64,000 bases of DNA, from assembly GCA_013396915.1 (NCBI GenBank), contig VWZL01000009.1, forward strand, positions 62,001-126,000, given 5' to 3'. This DNA is from Stercorarius parasiticus (taxonomy: Eukaryota > Chordata > Aves > Charadriiformes > Stercorariidae). Under the pieces are notes generated by a model, which was given only the letters and a program-made list of their open reading frames with translations, did no database searches and had not been told where the DNA came from. Position 1 is the stretch's first letter; each line of letters starts with the position of its first letter. Positions 25,601 through 38,460 of the stretch are shown in pieces. Made by a program: the position numbers and the translations under genes.

Positions 25601-28600
25601 GTGGCCTTGACGTGTCAGACACGTGACCATTCTGTGCCTCTGCAGTGTCCAAATCGCTTGAATCCTTGTGAGTGTTTTTCTTGGACCCCGAGTGTCAAAA
25701 ATATTTGTTTATTTCTCGGGTCAGATGGGGCTAGCAGTGTCAAAGCAGATCACGTGCCTGCTTCCCAGTAAGCAAGAAGGAGTCGGGTATAGCACCTGCT
25801 TTGAAAGTCTTGCTAGAAAATGCTTGTCCGTAGGCGCCCGAGTATTAATTGGGCTTCTGGCATATTCTGTAACTGCTTTCTGTTGGTGCTACTATTTACT
25901 CAGAAAGAGATGAAAAAATAGCAGGGGAGAAGATGCTGACGCTTGCAACTGACACTGTTATTTTTGTGTGGCCAGTCCACAGCTCTCTTGCTCTCCTCAT
26001 GCAGTCTTTTTGTACCGCATAACTCCAAAGCTGTTCCTTGTTTTAGTATAAATACCATTAAAAATGTTCAGACAAGTGCTAAAATTGAGCTATATTTATT
26101 CCTATCAAGTTTCCTTCGTTGTTTTTTTTGTTTTGTTTTATTTCTCAGAAAGGCAGGCAAGCATTGCGGAAGGCACAGTAAAGAAAGGAAAGAGTGAAGA
26201 GGGCCTTTGTACCGTTAGGGGCAGGAATGCCCCTCTCGAGAGACGGGGCTGCGAAGACCAGCTTGGTTGGACTTCGATGGCATCTCTCTAGGATTGCGGC
26301 AGGGAGACAAGCTTTTTAAGCTGAGAGCTGAAACGGGCACACAACGAAATGTAGACAAAGTGACCACGAATAAACTCTCTGGAAATAGGAAGATGGGCTC
26401 GCGTGTTCAGAGGCGTCAAGTTTTAAAACAGTCTGCCAGTGGGAGATGTAAGGCTGAAAAACATGACTAGTATTAAAATCATTTAAGAGGCTACAGGCTG
26501 GGTTAGCAAGGTTCGGTGAGGCCTCTGGTAGCCTTGGGTGTGATACAGGAGGCTTCTTAATATCCTTTTTTAGTGTATTAAGTTGCCTAAGAAGTTTTCT
26601 TGGGTTCCCTCTTTGAACAGCGTCGCTAGGAATGCTGTACTCGGGAAACCTCTGCAGCAGGGAAAAAGGCAAGGTTGGACGGTTGTTCCTGGTTCTGGAA
26701 ACGCAGCCTCACCGATCAGTATTCCAAAACCATACGCGCCCGTTCCTCCCGTGGTGCTAAAAGAACTGCAATGGTGTTAGAAATGCATAGTTTCTGGCAT
26801 AACTAGGGTAAGGTTATAGTTGGAACTTTCCCAAGCTGCCAGTTTATAACTTAGTTGTGTATTTCATTACGTTATTTGCTTTGTGACTAGTTGTCTGGTG
26901 AAATGAAGAGCAGTCTGTCTCAGTGGGTGCTCAGGGGAACATGTAGCAGCTGGGTGTTGACAGGAGGAGCCCGGGAGCAGGGGACGGGTGGGCTGGCTCT
27001 GCAGCACATCTGGCTGGGCAGCGGCTGGGGTGCCGTTAGCTGCACTGCCTGCCCGGGCAAAGGGGCAGTGGGTTGGTGTGAGAACTTCCAATTCACCCGA
27101 CTGCGTTGTTTGGCTGAACCCCATCGGTTCAGTGTTTTGCCACCTCTCTCATCCAGGAAAGCTTTATTTTAATCATTAAGATGGATTGCCCAGCTGAGAT
27201 ATTGGAATAGCTCAGTCTGCCCATGGCATTGCAAAATGTGCTCGTCTCCTTTCTTGTCTGTTATTCCCACCTTCCTCCCGCTGCCTTGTTTTTATCTCTC
27301 TCCAAGCAAATCTGGATGATTGCCTTCAAACTGAAGGACCGCTGGCTATAATGACCGTGCGTCCCTGTCCTGGCTGATGCCTGTTTGCAGTTAAGCGTTT
27401 CTAATAGCTATTCCGATGTGGGTAACCAGGCAGCTTCATTTGCTGAGTCTCAGTTTTCCCAGCTGCAGTATGGGCTAATTGATTTAATAACGTTTCACGA
27501 TCTGAATGGACAGCCGTATAGCTACACGTGATGCTAGGAATGTCAACCGTAATTAAAATTGCAGGGACGTATACGTATCTCGTAAGTCATTGGCTTCTTG
27601 GCTAAAACGGTTTCAAGCAAGTCGGAAGAACTTATTTTTTTACGGTAACGTCGCTAGACAAACGTAAATGCGGGACTTAGTTTATTTCAAAAAGTCTTTA
27701 GTTAAATACTAATGAACTGATTGCCATTTTAAACCCTGATGTTTCATTAAACGTGGCTGGTTGTGGGTTGAGTTCTTACAGATCATGCTGTAAGGAGTGG
27801 TGGGTTTTTTTGGCTTCTTCAAGCCCTGGAAGTGATATCTGTTAAGTTGCGAGGAAACAGGCAAGACCTGTGAAGCATCAACGTTTAAGATGCTGACTTC
27901 AAGCTAAATGGAGGAAAAATCGGGGTCCGAGGTTTTAAGTGGGAGTGCTGGGCGAATGGCGAGTAAGTGCCGCAGAGAAGGTCTGCGGACTCTGAGGTGG
28001 TGGTGCTGTCTTCTAAGGCTAAAGGCTTTCGAGGCAGACGGAAAATTAGATGTGAAGTCGGTTCCCCGTTTTCTGCTTTTTATATCGTGAGTGATGACAA
28101 AATGGAACCGAACATGAAAGAGTTCCTGGGGAAAACGAGCAGTAGCTTCAGAGTCAGGCTTTTAATTAAGCTGCTCAAGTGAAACTGCCATTTCTGGGGT
28201 CTGCATGGGTGTTCTGAGAACCCCGAGGGCTGTTTGCCCGAGAGTGGCGCTGAACCTTATTAAATAGCTGTCGATGCCAGCGACGGATGTGAGCTTAAGT
28301 ACGTGCTTCTCTTCTGTCCGATATCGCACCGCCTTTTTCCTTTATAGTGCGGCCGCCTGTAATAGATAGCATTGCCTCCAGCAGCTTCTCTTCTGGCCCA
28401 AGGATTGCATTTGAATATTGGGAGTTAATGCCTACTGAAAATCCAAGGTGTTGAAGCGGTAAGCATTTTTTTTCCTTTTTTTTTTTCCTGACTGTAACTT
28501 TTCAAGGGAAGGCTTTTGTAGCTTGTTCTTTTGCAGTCTGCCTAAGCGTTTTGAGAGATGACTTGCCCTGTTCGTAATGCAGGAGCTCTTTATGCAAAGC

Positions 28601-31600
28601 GGTTCAACATCATAAACGTAGGTGGGGTGTCTCATTTTGGAAAAGCCGTTCACAAGTAGCGCTTTGCCACTTGCAAACTAGTAAAAAATGATGCTTATTT
28701 TGAATATTGGCTTTCCTCAGCTTTTTGGCGGGTTACGCCTCTCTTTGGTTTGCATGCTGTGTCTCAGCTTCCCCCGCAGGAACACACAAAACGCATGGGA
28801 AATGGAAAACGTCCAGCAGTGGGAAGAAAGATGACGTGTTGGTCACTAGTCTCCTGCCTCGCTTGGCTAACGTAGTGGAACTACCACTCCTAATTAAGGT
28901 GAGAAGGGAGCCGCTGTGCACCGTCTGGGGATTTTTATTAGAATTGTTGGCTGTAGTGAGAGGCACGAGGACATGCTGAAGGAACTTCTCCAGGCAAAAG
29001 GTCTTTGACTTAAGATGAGCCCGGGTCAGGACGTGTGCCTGTAGAGGAGTGTCGCAGGGGAGCGGGGAAGTATCCAGAGGATTTGCTTACGAACGGTCCT
29101 AGGGATGCCGGTTTCTGTGTGCTGTACCTGTGCTGTGCTGCAGTGACACTCGTGGGTACGTCACGCTTGGGCCTGAACAGCCATGGCTTTCCCCATAGTT
29201 GCTTGATTGGCTGCGCGTTGCCTGCTTCTCGTATCGGTCCTGTCGGGTCACTGAGACCTGTAGCGCCCTTCTTCACTAAGGTAGCAGCGGTGAGTTTTGC
29301 TGTCTTTGAGATAAACGCTCTTGCAGTGGGAATGCATCTGCGGGATCTTCCTTAAATGTTCACTTAATAAGCAGTTGTAAGAGCAGCTTGGACGGGGTTT
29401 AAATGCGTCATGCCTTTTCAGCTGCTTCGTAAGCCTTCTGTCCTGCTAGTAACTTTATCTACCGTGCTTTTTGTTCCGTCAGTGAAAAGTACGAATATAA
29501 TATATGTGTGTACTACTAGAAAAAAGGTGAACAGGTTGCGTGTATCGCCTTTGGCTGACTGCTGCAACCTGCGAAATATGTCCGAGGTCGTAACATCAAG
29601 GCCGGAGCCGTCTTGAAGCCCCAGGGAAGCAAGGAAAGGCTATCTGAAATACCGGCAGCAGACACATGGGCAGCTCGACGTTTTAGCTTGCGCCTGTAGA
29701 GAAACCTGGTGTTTCTGTACGCATGTGTGAGAATTACCCCGAAGTGTGTGTCTTCATATAGGAGGAGAAAGCAAGTGTGAGACAGCTACAAGAAAATACT
29801 ACCCAGAGGTTACGCGCCAAGTTCTCGTAGAATGCCAACAGAGAGCGGGGTTAACCTGCTGCTTGAACCATTCATGCAGAATGTGTGTACAGAACACACC
29901 GGGCCAGCGTGTCAGCTCTTGGAAAGTGATGCCGTGCTCCCGACCTGATCGAATTAGGCTCGTGGATGTGCCGTATAGCAGGAATTGCGTTGTGCGTTTT
30001 GACGGCTACAGAACGTCACGGTCTTGGCGACCTTTTCCTGACTGCTGCGCTAAAAAGCACAGTAAAAGAAATACTTGGCATTCATCGTTTTGCATCTGGG
30101 TAATGAGTCATTGGCAAAAATGCTTTGGGCAAAGGCCCGGTCAGAATCGGGAGGGCTGTGTTCTCTTCTGCGGCTCTCGGGGCTTTGCTGCAGCGCTAGT
30201 GACTCAGTGCCGCGGCGATGCTCTTGGAGGCTTGCTGATGATGTGGTACAATTGACAAAACAGTTTGTCAGTTCATTTCTTGCTGTTCTGCAGGTATTTC
30301 CGGGTGTCGGCTCTTCCTTGGAGCGTCCGTAGTTTACACGTTCCTGGTTGATCACACGTGAGCAGAGTGTTCTTGTTCTCCTAATGTGTAACTTGGGGAA
30401 TTGAAGCCCAGGTAGAGCAAGATGAGGATTTTGCCGCTTCTGATCGTGAACTCCATAGAGCACGGACACCAGAAGCATTCAGCTGGTGCGGTGGTAATGC
30501 TTTTGCAGTGCTGTAATGGCCTATTTAGAACTATCTGGTAGATCAAGAACTCTGATATCAACTGCTTAGACCAGTCTCGCGTCAAAAAGGAGGTGCATCA
30601 AGGAGATATCATAGCCTAGTCTGTAAAGACACCTTTTACAGCTTAAGCCTTTCTAGAGTAACGGCATCCAAGAGGTGTATTTTGTGCCCTAGTATCCGAG
30701 GGGTCTGTGTTGTGCCCTCTTCCGCTTGAGGTAGACTTTGGACTGTGCTGGTGGCTTTGGTGTATCAAAGGGATTTATCGGCTTCTGTGATCAGGAATAA
30801 ATGTGTTTCTCTACCAGAGTGATGAAACTGGCAGCATTACCTGTAGTGCTACCAGGTGACAAGAGCTCAGAATGTGGGCAGTACAGAGAAAGCTACCAAC
30901 TTGTTCAGTAAGCGATATGGGGCACTCAGCAGCACGGCCAGCCGTTCCTTTTGGGATGAAAAAAGCAGTTTGTCAGTGTGTATGTTGAATTATCGTATGC
31001 AGCTCCGTGGGTTTTCTTTTTTTCCCTGCGGAATTTAGCACAGAAACGAGGCAGGTATTGCGAATAGCTTGCGGTTAAGCATGCGATAAAGCTAACTGGT
31101 GATATCGGGGAAAATTTTTGCTTGAACCTTGTAGCAACTAGCTGAGAGACTTTAGTTGTGCCCCAGGCGTATTCCAAAAGTGCACGTCTTTGAAACCTGG
31201 CGAATTCCAGGTGGTTTTGTATGTTTGGTTTCATGAAGAGCTTGGGAAACATCTAGGAAGGTGCCTTGAAAATAATAAAAACAAATGAAGCTTGTTCTGA
31301 TGCAAACGGTTCGATTTGATCTCTGTTGGTGCAGTATGTGGAAACGCATAGTGCAGCGATGCGCAGATTTATTGGTCGTCACTGGTGGTGTATACCCTCA
31401 TGAAGCAGGAGTTGGGGATTGAGAACACCACCTGTATTCAGTCTGTTGAAAAGATACGTGTCTATTTCACGTGGAAACACTGGAAAGCTGGGAAAAATAC
31501 TGTCTAGGCTTCTAACCAAAAATGCCTCGCAGAAAATAAACTAGGTGCCTTACGTGTCGACAAGAATGCCATTTGAGGTATGCCTTGACAGTAAGCAGTG

Positions 31601-31789
31601 CAACGGGGGCCGGCTGCGAGGGCCGAGGTCGTGCGCAAGCTTGCCAGACCTGAAGAGATGTCTGAAGGGACTCGATGTCTTCAAGCTGACTGAGACGGTG
31701 AGAGGCTCAGAGGCGCACGGCCCAATCTGAAGCCAAGTTCTTTGAAGGTCCGCAGATGGAAACGTGCCGGAAGAGGGCTGGCTCAGAGC
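22655..31789. other. non-coding DNA, no gene recognised
   Basis: Nine kilobases without a gene I can support. The largest frames are 166 codons (24415-24915, minus) and 169 codons (29746-30255, plus). The latter is cysteine- and arginine-rich but matches no family I know. A pyrimidine-rich stretch runs about 23810-23990. Small perfect inverted repeats lie at 25357-25380 and 26217-26234. Short A or T runs occur near 25198-25209 and 28467-28489. I see no CR1 tail, LTR or tRNA box pair. Confidence 0.55.
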
Positions 31790-32330
31790 ACTTCATTATT
31801 ATGAATGCCTGAATAATGTTCGTACTTTGTCATTGCTCACTTTTATGGGGGGGCTGACTTCGAATGCAGTATATTATGCAATGCTTTTGTCATGTATCGG
31901 TGGTGATATTAACAGTCTAATGCTAAACAGGTTCTGAGGAAATGAGGAGGAAAAAAAAATGACTTACTATATTTACCCTGAAACAAGATTCAATCTGCCA
32001 CTGTATTTAATGCTATATTTTTCATTATCTCACAAGCATATGTTGGAACGGCTACAGATGATGAAGTTAGCTGCTGGGCAGAGCTATCATCAATGCTTTC
32101 CATCTTTATTTTAATAAGAGGAACGAGCAAATTGTTTGTGACCTTTGTCAAGGGCTTCCTGGAAGACAAGAAACCTCGCTGCAACAGAATCACTAGCCTG
32201 GAGCCCTGCTGAATATTCAAAGCTTTAGCCCTGAATAAAATGTGCTGTAACAAAGCCACTGTGTCTGACGGAGCCATGTCTACTACAAAAGAACGGGGAT
32301 CTAACAGCAAAAGTTAAATCTTTCCTTTCT
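31790..32330. promoter_or_regulatory. CpG-poor AT-rich block, candidate conserved non-coding element
   Basis: About 540 bases with eight CpG, rich in ATTA and ATTATG-type cores, TATTTAAT, TGACCTTTGTCA-like and ATGAATATT words. The composition changes from the CpG-richer sequence at 31590-31760 and back again after about 32390. A 106-codon minus frame (31990-32310) lies inside it; I do not recognise the product and consider it incidental, although a conserved exon is not strictly excluded. Best reading: an enhancer-like conserved element. Confidence 0.4.
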
Positions 32331-32940
32331 TCTTCCTTACACTTCTGGAACAATATTGGCAATATGCCGCTTTGTTCAACTGCTCTGAAACTGTACGTTC
32401 GAGGCAGGAAGCTTAAAATTGCGTTTCCTTGACAGCTGGCTCATCACGCGTATGCTGCTGTGGGGAAAACGTGGGCTTTTTGTTTTTTAGGAAATAAAAA
32501 GCTGACATATGTGCCCTTCGTATGTGTCACGTAAGGGGCATGTCCCCTATGGCCAGCAGCATTTAGGACCGGGGAGATGCCGTTTTCAGATAGCTCAGAC
32601 AAAGAGAGCCTTCTGTGAAGCTAAGCACGTGATACGGTGTCAAGCGGGTAAGAATGCTGAGGCGTGAATCGGGCTGTACGTGTTGAAGAACGGGAGCGGT
32701 TAAAAAACGCCTTCCTGGCACGGCAGGGGTGCCTGCGGATGCCCCCTGCCCAGAGTATCGGTTGAAAGTCTCCCGGCCTTACGCGGTCTGGAAGATCAGA
32801 TACGGGAAGACTCGATCTGGTGTTTCTATGAAAGCCTTGGTCTAGCTCTCGGCAGTGTCGTGAGGCATCTTACTAATTCCAAAGGCGCTGCCTGATGCAG
32901 TCCACTGGGATCAGGGTGTTTCTGATGACATCTGTTGAAG

Positions 32941-33010
32941 CAAACAAACAAACAAAAAAACCCGAAAACCAAAAAAACCCCGACACAAACACCACCACAC
33001 CACCCCCTAA
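32941..33010 (-). repeat. A/C-rich low-complexity tract (G/T-rich on minus)
   Basis: Begins as a (CAAA)n string and continues as irregular A and C runs with only two G in about 65 bases. It is the reverse-complement counterpart of the G/T-rich string at 21486-21593, so these strings occur in both orientations in the window. It creates the phenylalanine- and valine-rich segment of two minus frames (32826-33205), which are not genes. Confidence 0.75.
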
Positions 33011-33750
33011 CCCGGTACCTCCAATAAAATGGTGACTGGGTGTGAAGAGGGATCCGCGTACAGATACAAAGAAATAAACTGGGGCTGCATTCCCCAGCTG
33101 GATGCTGAGGGAGAAGGCAGGAACAGAACAGGACTCCCAAGCTAAGTAGCGAAAGCAGGCTGGTAATTCCCACAATGAAGTTGCATCTCTGTTTACTGTT
33201 TCCATACTGTATGTTTTACTACTGGTGTTAAACTTGAGTTAAATTTCTGTGTGCTAGGTGTTAACTGCTTCAGTTAGTTTTTGAATTAAGTATTGTATGT
33301 AAGCACGGCCCCTTCTCTCCCCGTCCAGGGTAAAATGAGCAGTTGCGTGCGTGCGCGCCTGCGCAAATATGCCCCTCGTTGTTATCTTTACGTGTGGCGA
33401 GTGACTCGGTGTCTGTGCTTCCATAAGAGGGTACAAGAAGGTCGTCTGGGCGCCGTTGTTGTAGTCAGATGGTTTTAGTTTGGTGTCGGCTTCTTCATGG
33501 TCTCGAAAATCTTCAGTTATATTTCTCCTCTGCGTGTGGTACTCCGGTGTGTTGGCACCAGCGTTTTGCTCAGTACTCTATCGTCACAGATATTGAACGC
33601 AGTTCTTTGTGGGCACCTGAGGCAGTACAGTTAGAAATGCTCATTGAAGGACGCTCCCGTGGAGCCCGGGACGCTTGGGCTTGGAAGCGTGATTCCAGAG
33701 TTGATACTCATCCTTGTGTTGGGGTAATGGCACAGCAGAAGCCACGTCTT

Positions 33751-33777
33751 GAGCTCACCACGTGCGGTGGTGAGCTC
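33751..33777. repeat. perfect inverted repeat, 11-base stem and 5-base loop
   Basis: Arms GAGCTCACCAC (33751-33761) and GTGGTGAGCTC (33767-33777) are exact reverse complements around the loop GTGCG. On either strand this could form a short GC-rich hairpin. It is too short for a microRNA precursor and has no downstream T run expected for a small Pol III terminator. Function unknown; chance is possible at this genome scale. Confidence 0.8.
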
Positions 33778-34162
33778 GTGTACGCAGCAGAGTTTCCCTG
33801 ACCCGGTGTCTGTGGCCGCTCACTTGGGAGGTGATGAAAAAAGGGTGTCTGATGCAAAGTTTCATGGCAGCAGTTAGTAGAGCGCTGAGCCGATTGGTTC
33901 TGCGTTTTGTTGATTTCCTGTGAACTGACGATGTTTGTTGTTGGCAAAGGGCTTCTGTGAAATAGATAAGGAAGCTGCCCTCAATTACCCTCGCAAAACA
34001 AAGAAAAAGTGGCTGTGACCCAGAAGGGTGAGGCTCTTAAGTCGCCTTTCGGCACCTTCTTCCAAAGGCTTCAAACCATTTCTTGCACCTGTGAATTGCT
34101 GGTGCCATTTACTAGGGTTATTTTGACGTTGGAGGCTTCAGAAATAGCACGTCTGAAAACCG

Positions 34163-34599
34163 GGGGAGTCTACACAATTATTTCTGGCATTAAGGCTTGT
34201 GTGCAAAACCATCTGGTGGGAAGCTTGGAGTGCTGAATGAAAGGTGTAAACCTGGATTAGCATTGATATGGTTTTCTATTGCATTTGGCTCTTTCACATC
34301 TCACTGGATGTTATCCAGGTTCCCTTAGAAGAGCCAAGATTGCCATCATACAGTGTAATGCCATATGTTAAGATTCATATGACATATTACCTAAAAGTCA
34401 TAAATTATTATACTGTGTCTCTTTACAGGGCTGTGATTAGAAATGTTTATGTAAATGCACCTTCCAAAGAAAAATGGCACATGATGTTAAACAACAGTAT
34501 GCATGGCAGCTCTAATGAGATACTTTGACTCAGTCAGGATGTTGCCTTGAAAACAATCTGATCCCAGTATAATGAGAAATTAATGTCCTTTTTTAAATG
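34163..34599. promoter_or_regulatory. CpG-free block, candidate conserved non-coding element
   Basis: 437 bases with no CpG at all, between CpG at 34161 and 34600. AT-rich, with repeated CATAT/ATATG words, ATTATTATAC, TAATG and TTATGTAAAT (a C/EBP- or POU-like core). An 86-codon plus frame (34268-34528) spans much of it; the translation is tyrosine- and isoleucine-rich without a domain, and I do not call it an exon. The sharp absence of CpG makes this the cleanest candidate element in the window. Confidence 0.45.
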
Positions 34600-37500
34600 C
34601 GCTGATCTTAGATGAGGTTTCTGCTGGGGCTGGCGTTGCTGGGGAAGATGCTCTGCGCGCTGTAATAGCAAGAGGAAAGAAAGTGATTGAAAGACAAAAC
34701 TGCAGAAGGTACCGTTTTGCCAATTAGAAATGCCTGGTCTCAGAGTTGTGGCCTGTCTCGCTGCAGAGCATCGTTAGAAGCCGATGCCGACTGGACTCGG
34801 GGCGTGCGTTCCACCCGTCATGTTTTTAATTGCTGGGTCTCGTGAAGACCACTTCCGAGACAATTCAAAGCGACTGTCGGATATTGTCCAAGTCCCTCGG
34901 AGGAGAAACTGCCTCTGTGTAAATCCAGCGTTGGCAGAGCTTCCCAATGATTGTCTTGCTGCTGTGGCCCTCTCTAGAAATGGGTGCTTCTTACAAAGCC
35001 CCCTTGCCTATGGGGTTTTCCGGGACGTGTAAGTTTTTGGTCCTGGCATTCTGTCGGTGTCACTTGACAGAAATCCCATATGCACGCACGTATGTAGAGA
35101 CACGGGTCACATTGTGATGTATGACTGCAAGACGAAGATTTTTACTTGGGGTTTCAAAATGCTTCCGTAAAAGTGAAAAAGTTATCCCTCCGTTTAACTC
35201 CTATTTTTCTTGTGTAACTTGATGTATCTGGAATTCTGCCAGCGGTGGAAGGTGTAACGTGGGCAACTGAGTTAGCTGTAGATTTTCTCAATTGCTGCTT
35301 CACTCAGAAATCAAGTGAGCAAAGATGGATACGCTTAATTAAAAAGCTAACCAAACTGAGCTGAACGTTTGTGGATTTGAAAAAAACAAACCCCACCATA
35401 AATAATGAATCGGACGGTTCTTTGAAGTGCCAAAGCACAGGACCTAAAACAATTCAGACTAGACATAGGATTAAAGAAAAGAACAGGAACCCATTTATTG
35501 CTGAGAATAACGTGGGTTTTCTGTCCAACAACAATAGATTTTTTTTTTTTTTCAAATCAGATGAAAGGATGGTGGCATTCTAAGTATCACTAAGTCACTT
35601 TCTCTCCCTGAGAGATTATGTTGGAGCTTTGCAGTGGGTGTAACTGTACTTTGCCTTCTCCTGTAATCTGTCACGATATTCTCAGAAGAGTAATAGGATG
35701 CAAAACGGTAAAGATGTATAAGGTGTGTCAGTTTCGGACCAAAGCATTCAAAGGAGCAGGCAAAAGAGAGGAAACCATTGGCTTGGTTGGAAGCGGATAT
35801 GAACGTGCACAGGGTTTGTGTAAGCTGTTAGATGGGGACTTCTACTCGTCCTTCGTGTTGTGTGTCTCTAAACGGGCCCCCACGGTGGCTGCTCTGCCTT
35901 GACCTAAGCTCTACGCTCTGTGTAAATGCGCCGTGGGGCCGCACGGTCACCGGTGCATTTTCTTACATGGATGTGTTGCGCGCGAGTCGCTGTATCTGCC
36001 TTTTCTTGCCATCCTCAAGTGGGCGTGGATGGGCGTGTTCCCAAGGCTCAGTGCCGCCACGGGATCAGCTCTCGCATGATTATGTGAGGGATCAGCATGA
36101 TCGGCTGTCACTGATTTCAGTGACATCTGTCCCCACAGTGAGACAAGCTGCAACATGAATTATTGAAGACATACACATGCAGATCTGTGTCATGATTACG
36201 CCAAACAATACGCTTTGCCGCACTCCAGAGAGCTGAGGAGAGCCATGTGGACAGCTGCTTTAACCCTTTTTGACAATCTGTTACCATTTTTCAAGCACAG
36301 AAACTTTCTGGGGGTTTATAGAATTTGGGTAGCCTGAGCCTTCGCTCCCTGTTCTAAACCGCTATTGCGCGTTTATTGTCTGAGGAAGTCTTCCTCTCTG
36401 CGGCGCTTTGTAAAAACAAATCATTTGCGTCTTGGTAGGAGGACTCCATCTTAGAATGGGCTGAAAACGCTGGACCTGATCCAGTAAAGGAAGTAAGGCC
36501 CTGATCGAGGTCAAGCGCAAGTGAAGGAGTAGTTAGGTGCCTAACGCTTAGGGTGACGCTGAAGGCTTGGAAAGCTTTGGGGCTGTGAGAGCTCACATCA
36601 CCGCACGATTGGCTGAGTAAGTGGGTTAGGACTCATCTTGAAAAATCATAATGGACTTGTTGACTTGAGTCACTGGGTGGATCGAAAACCTGTGTCGTAC
36701 TATCGCGACGCTGCAGCTACTTGTATTTGCTTGTCTTAATAGCGCGGGAACGCAGAAGGAGAAGTTAGGGCCCCGTGTATGTACGTGCCAGCAGTTAGCA
36801 GCTTTGGAGGCCCTGCAGCAGAAACGAAGCCTAGGAAGAGGTTTGAAGCGGAAGTCATTCCGTAAGACGATTCTCTATGCTTATTCTGTGCGTTGAGCTG
36901 AAGGCAGAAGAAAACACAAAGGCAATAATGCCCGGAAGAGATAAATGCTAAATAATTTTAAAAAATCAAATTAATAAATAGAAAATAAGCGAAGCTATCC
37001 ATTGGATGACCAGAAGGCTAATATGATTAGGCACGAAGCAGGGCAGCGTCATGTGAGTGAATAACTTGTACTCAGTATTGCTGAGGATGTGGAAATATTC
37101 AGCATTTGAACAGATAGTACTCTGTTGAGAAGGATGATATGGGTAGGCTGCTTTAGCATTTGCGCTTCACATGCAGAGTCAAAAATGGGTTTGGTTATCG
37201 ATAGGTCGGGTGCAAAAGTGTGGTGTGCACAGAGAAGGCCTCGCGTTAGCTACTGGTGAAGCACTAGGTAGGGGACAGCTTGGGGAGAAGCAGGAATGAC
37301 TGCGGGGTGCGGAGGGTGCTGTCTGCGAAGGGCTGAGCGCTGGTGCCGCCGGAGGGGTCTCTCCTGACTGCTGGCTGTGGGATCTTCTCCTGCGGAATGT
37401 CAGTCCGGCCCTTGCATGCCGCTTCCAGATAGCGGGCACGGGGCTCTTCCCTTCTTCGGGGAAACACCCGTGTGTATTGTTAATACTACAATTCTGCTGG

Positions 37501-38460
37501 GTGAAGAATGGCTCGCTGTAATGGCAGAGGTTAAAAAGGACTTGTCGTAATGGAGAAGGGAATAATATCAGCTGGGGAGTTTTGCAGGTTTCCACGGCGG
37601 AATGTTTTGTCAACTTCATGTCGGTACAATTAGAGGGACTGGTGAAGAGAGGTGGGAAAGCGGTGAGGAAGTTGATGAGCTGATGTCACCGGCCCGCTAT
37701 CAGTGATGTCATTGATACATTGTAAAGAGGTTATTTTAAAGACTACAAATTTGGCAACTTGCTGATCGGGATAAAGATGTGCTTAATTTCATAAGGTGGC
37801 TGGTAGACTGTCTGACTGTGGTAGCTCAAGTCTTTTTGCTAAGGATACGTCAATGGAGATGTTTGAGTATCAAGCTAACCGTGCTGTGAAACGTGCCTGA
37901 GTGAAGCCCGCTTCTTTTTAACGCCTAGTTAAGTAAGGGACTTCAGAGCCTGCGTCACCATGTGTAGGATAAAGCTTTTCTTCCATTTCAGGGCAACTGA
38001 AAGCATATGTTTAAGTGAAGCAGATGGGTATAGGCCCACTCGGAGGAGCGTGGAAGCCTGGGAGCCTTTGTGAATTTGCAGTGCGGCCCTTTGTGCTTTG
38101 AGTGCCTCTGTCGCGCTAAACCTCTGTGCTAGCTTGGTGATTAAAGGGTTTTTTACAGCCCTGTGTGACTCCCTGAGAATTCGACTCCACAGAGAGCTGT
38201 GGATAATCAAGGTGAAGCACACAGTAGCCTTTGCTCTATTTAACGGGCTTCCTGTGATTATAGCAGTTTTCACCAGCGTAGCCCGTGAGCCTTTTAGCTG
38301 CTGGTTTGGTTTACAGAAGCGCCCGATACTGGTGGAGTTTGCTCCCTGCTCACCGTAGGATGTGGGTTGTTCTCTGTTGGCTCCTAATGAGCGGACTGCT
38401 TTGGACGTTTTGGCAATCTCACCGTTTTCCGCGTCCACACGATAGATATTGATTCAACTG
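34600..38460. other. non-coding DNA, no gene recognised
   Basis: No supported gene. Minus frames of 146 codons (37179-37619) and 169 codons (37929-38438) show no domain. An 18-base inverted repeat lies at 36106-36125 and an AT-rich patch around 36945-37000. A moderately GC-rich patch with several CpG occurs at about 37300-37440. Confidence 0.55.
36106..36125. repeat. perfect inverted repeat, 9-base stem and 2-base centre
   Basis: Arms TGTCACTGA and TCAGTGACA flank a central TT. The near-palindrome could be a dimeric transcription-factor site rather than a hairpin, since a two-base loop is too tight. It lies in a segment with several GATC and ATGATT words. No partner feature is visible. Confidence 0.75.

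Noticed and set aside
29746..30255. 169-codon plus-strand ORF, cysteine- and arginine-rich
   Set aside because: The translation matches no family I know and is surrounded by ordinary non-coding sequence; no exon-like splice pair is evident.
34268..34528. 86-codon frame in the CpG-free block as an exon
   Set aside because: The translation looks like translated AT-rich DNA (tyrosine, isoleucine, valine) with no domain; the CpG-free state is explained equally well by a non-coding element.
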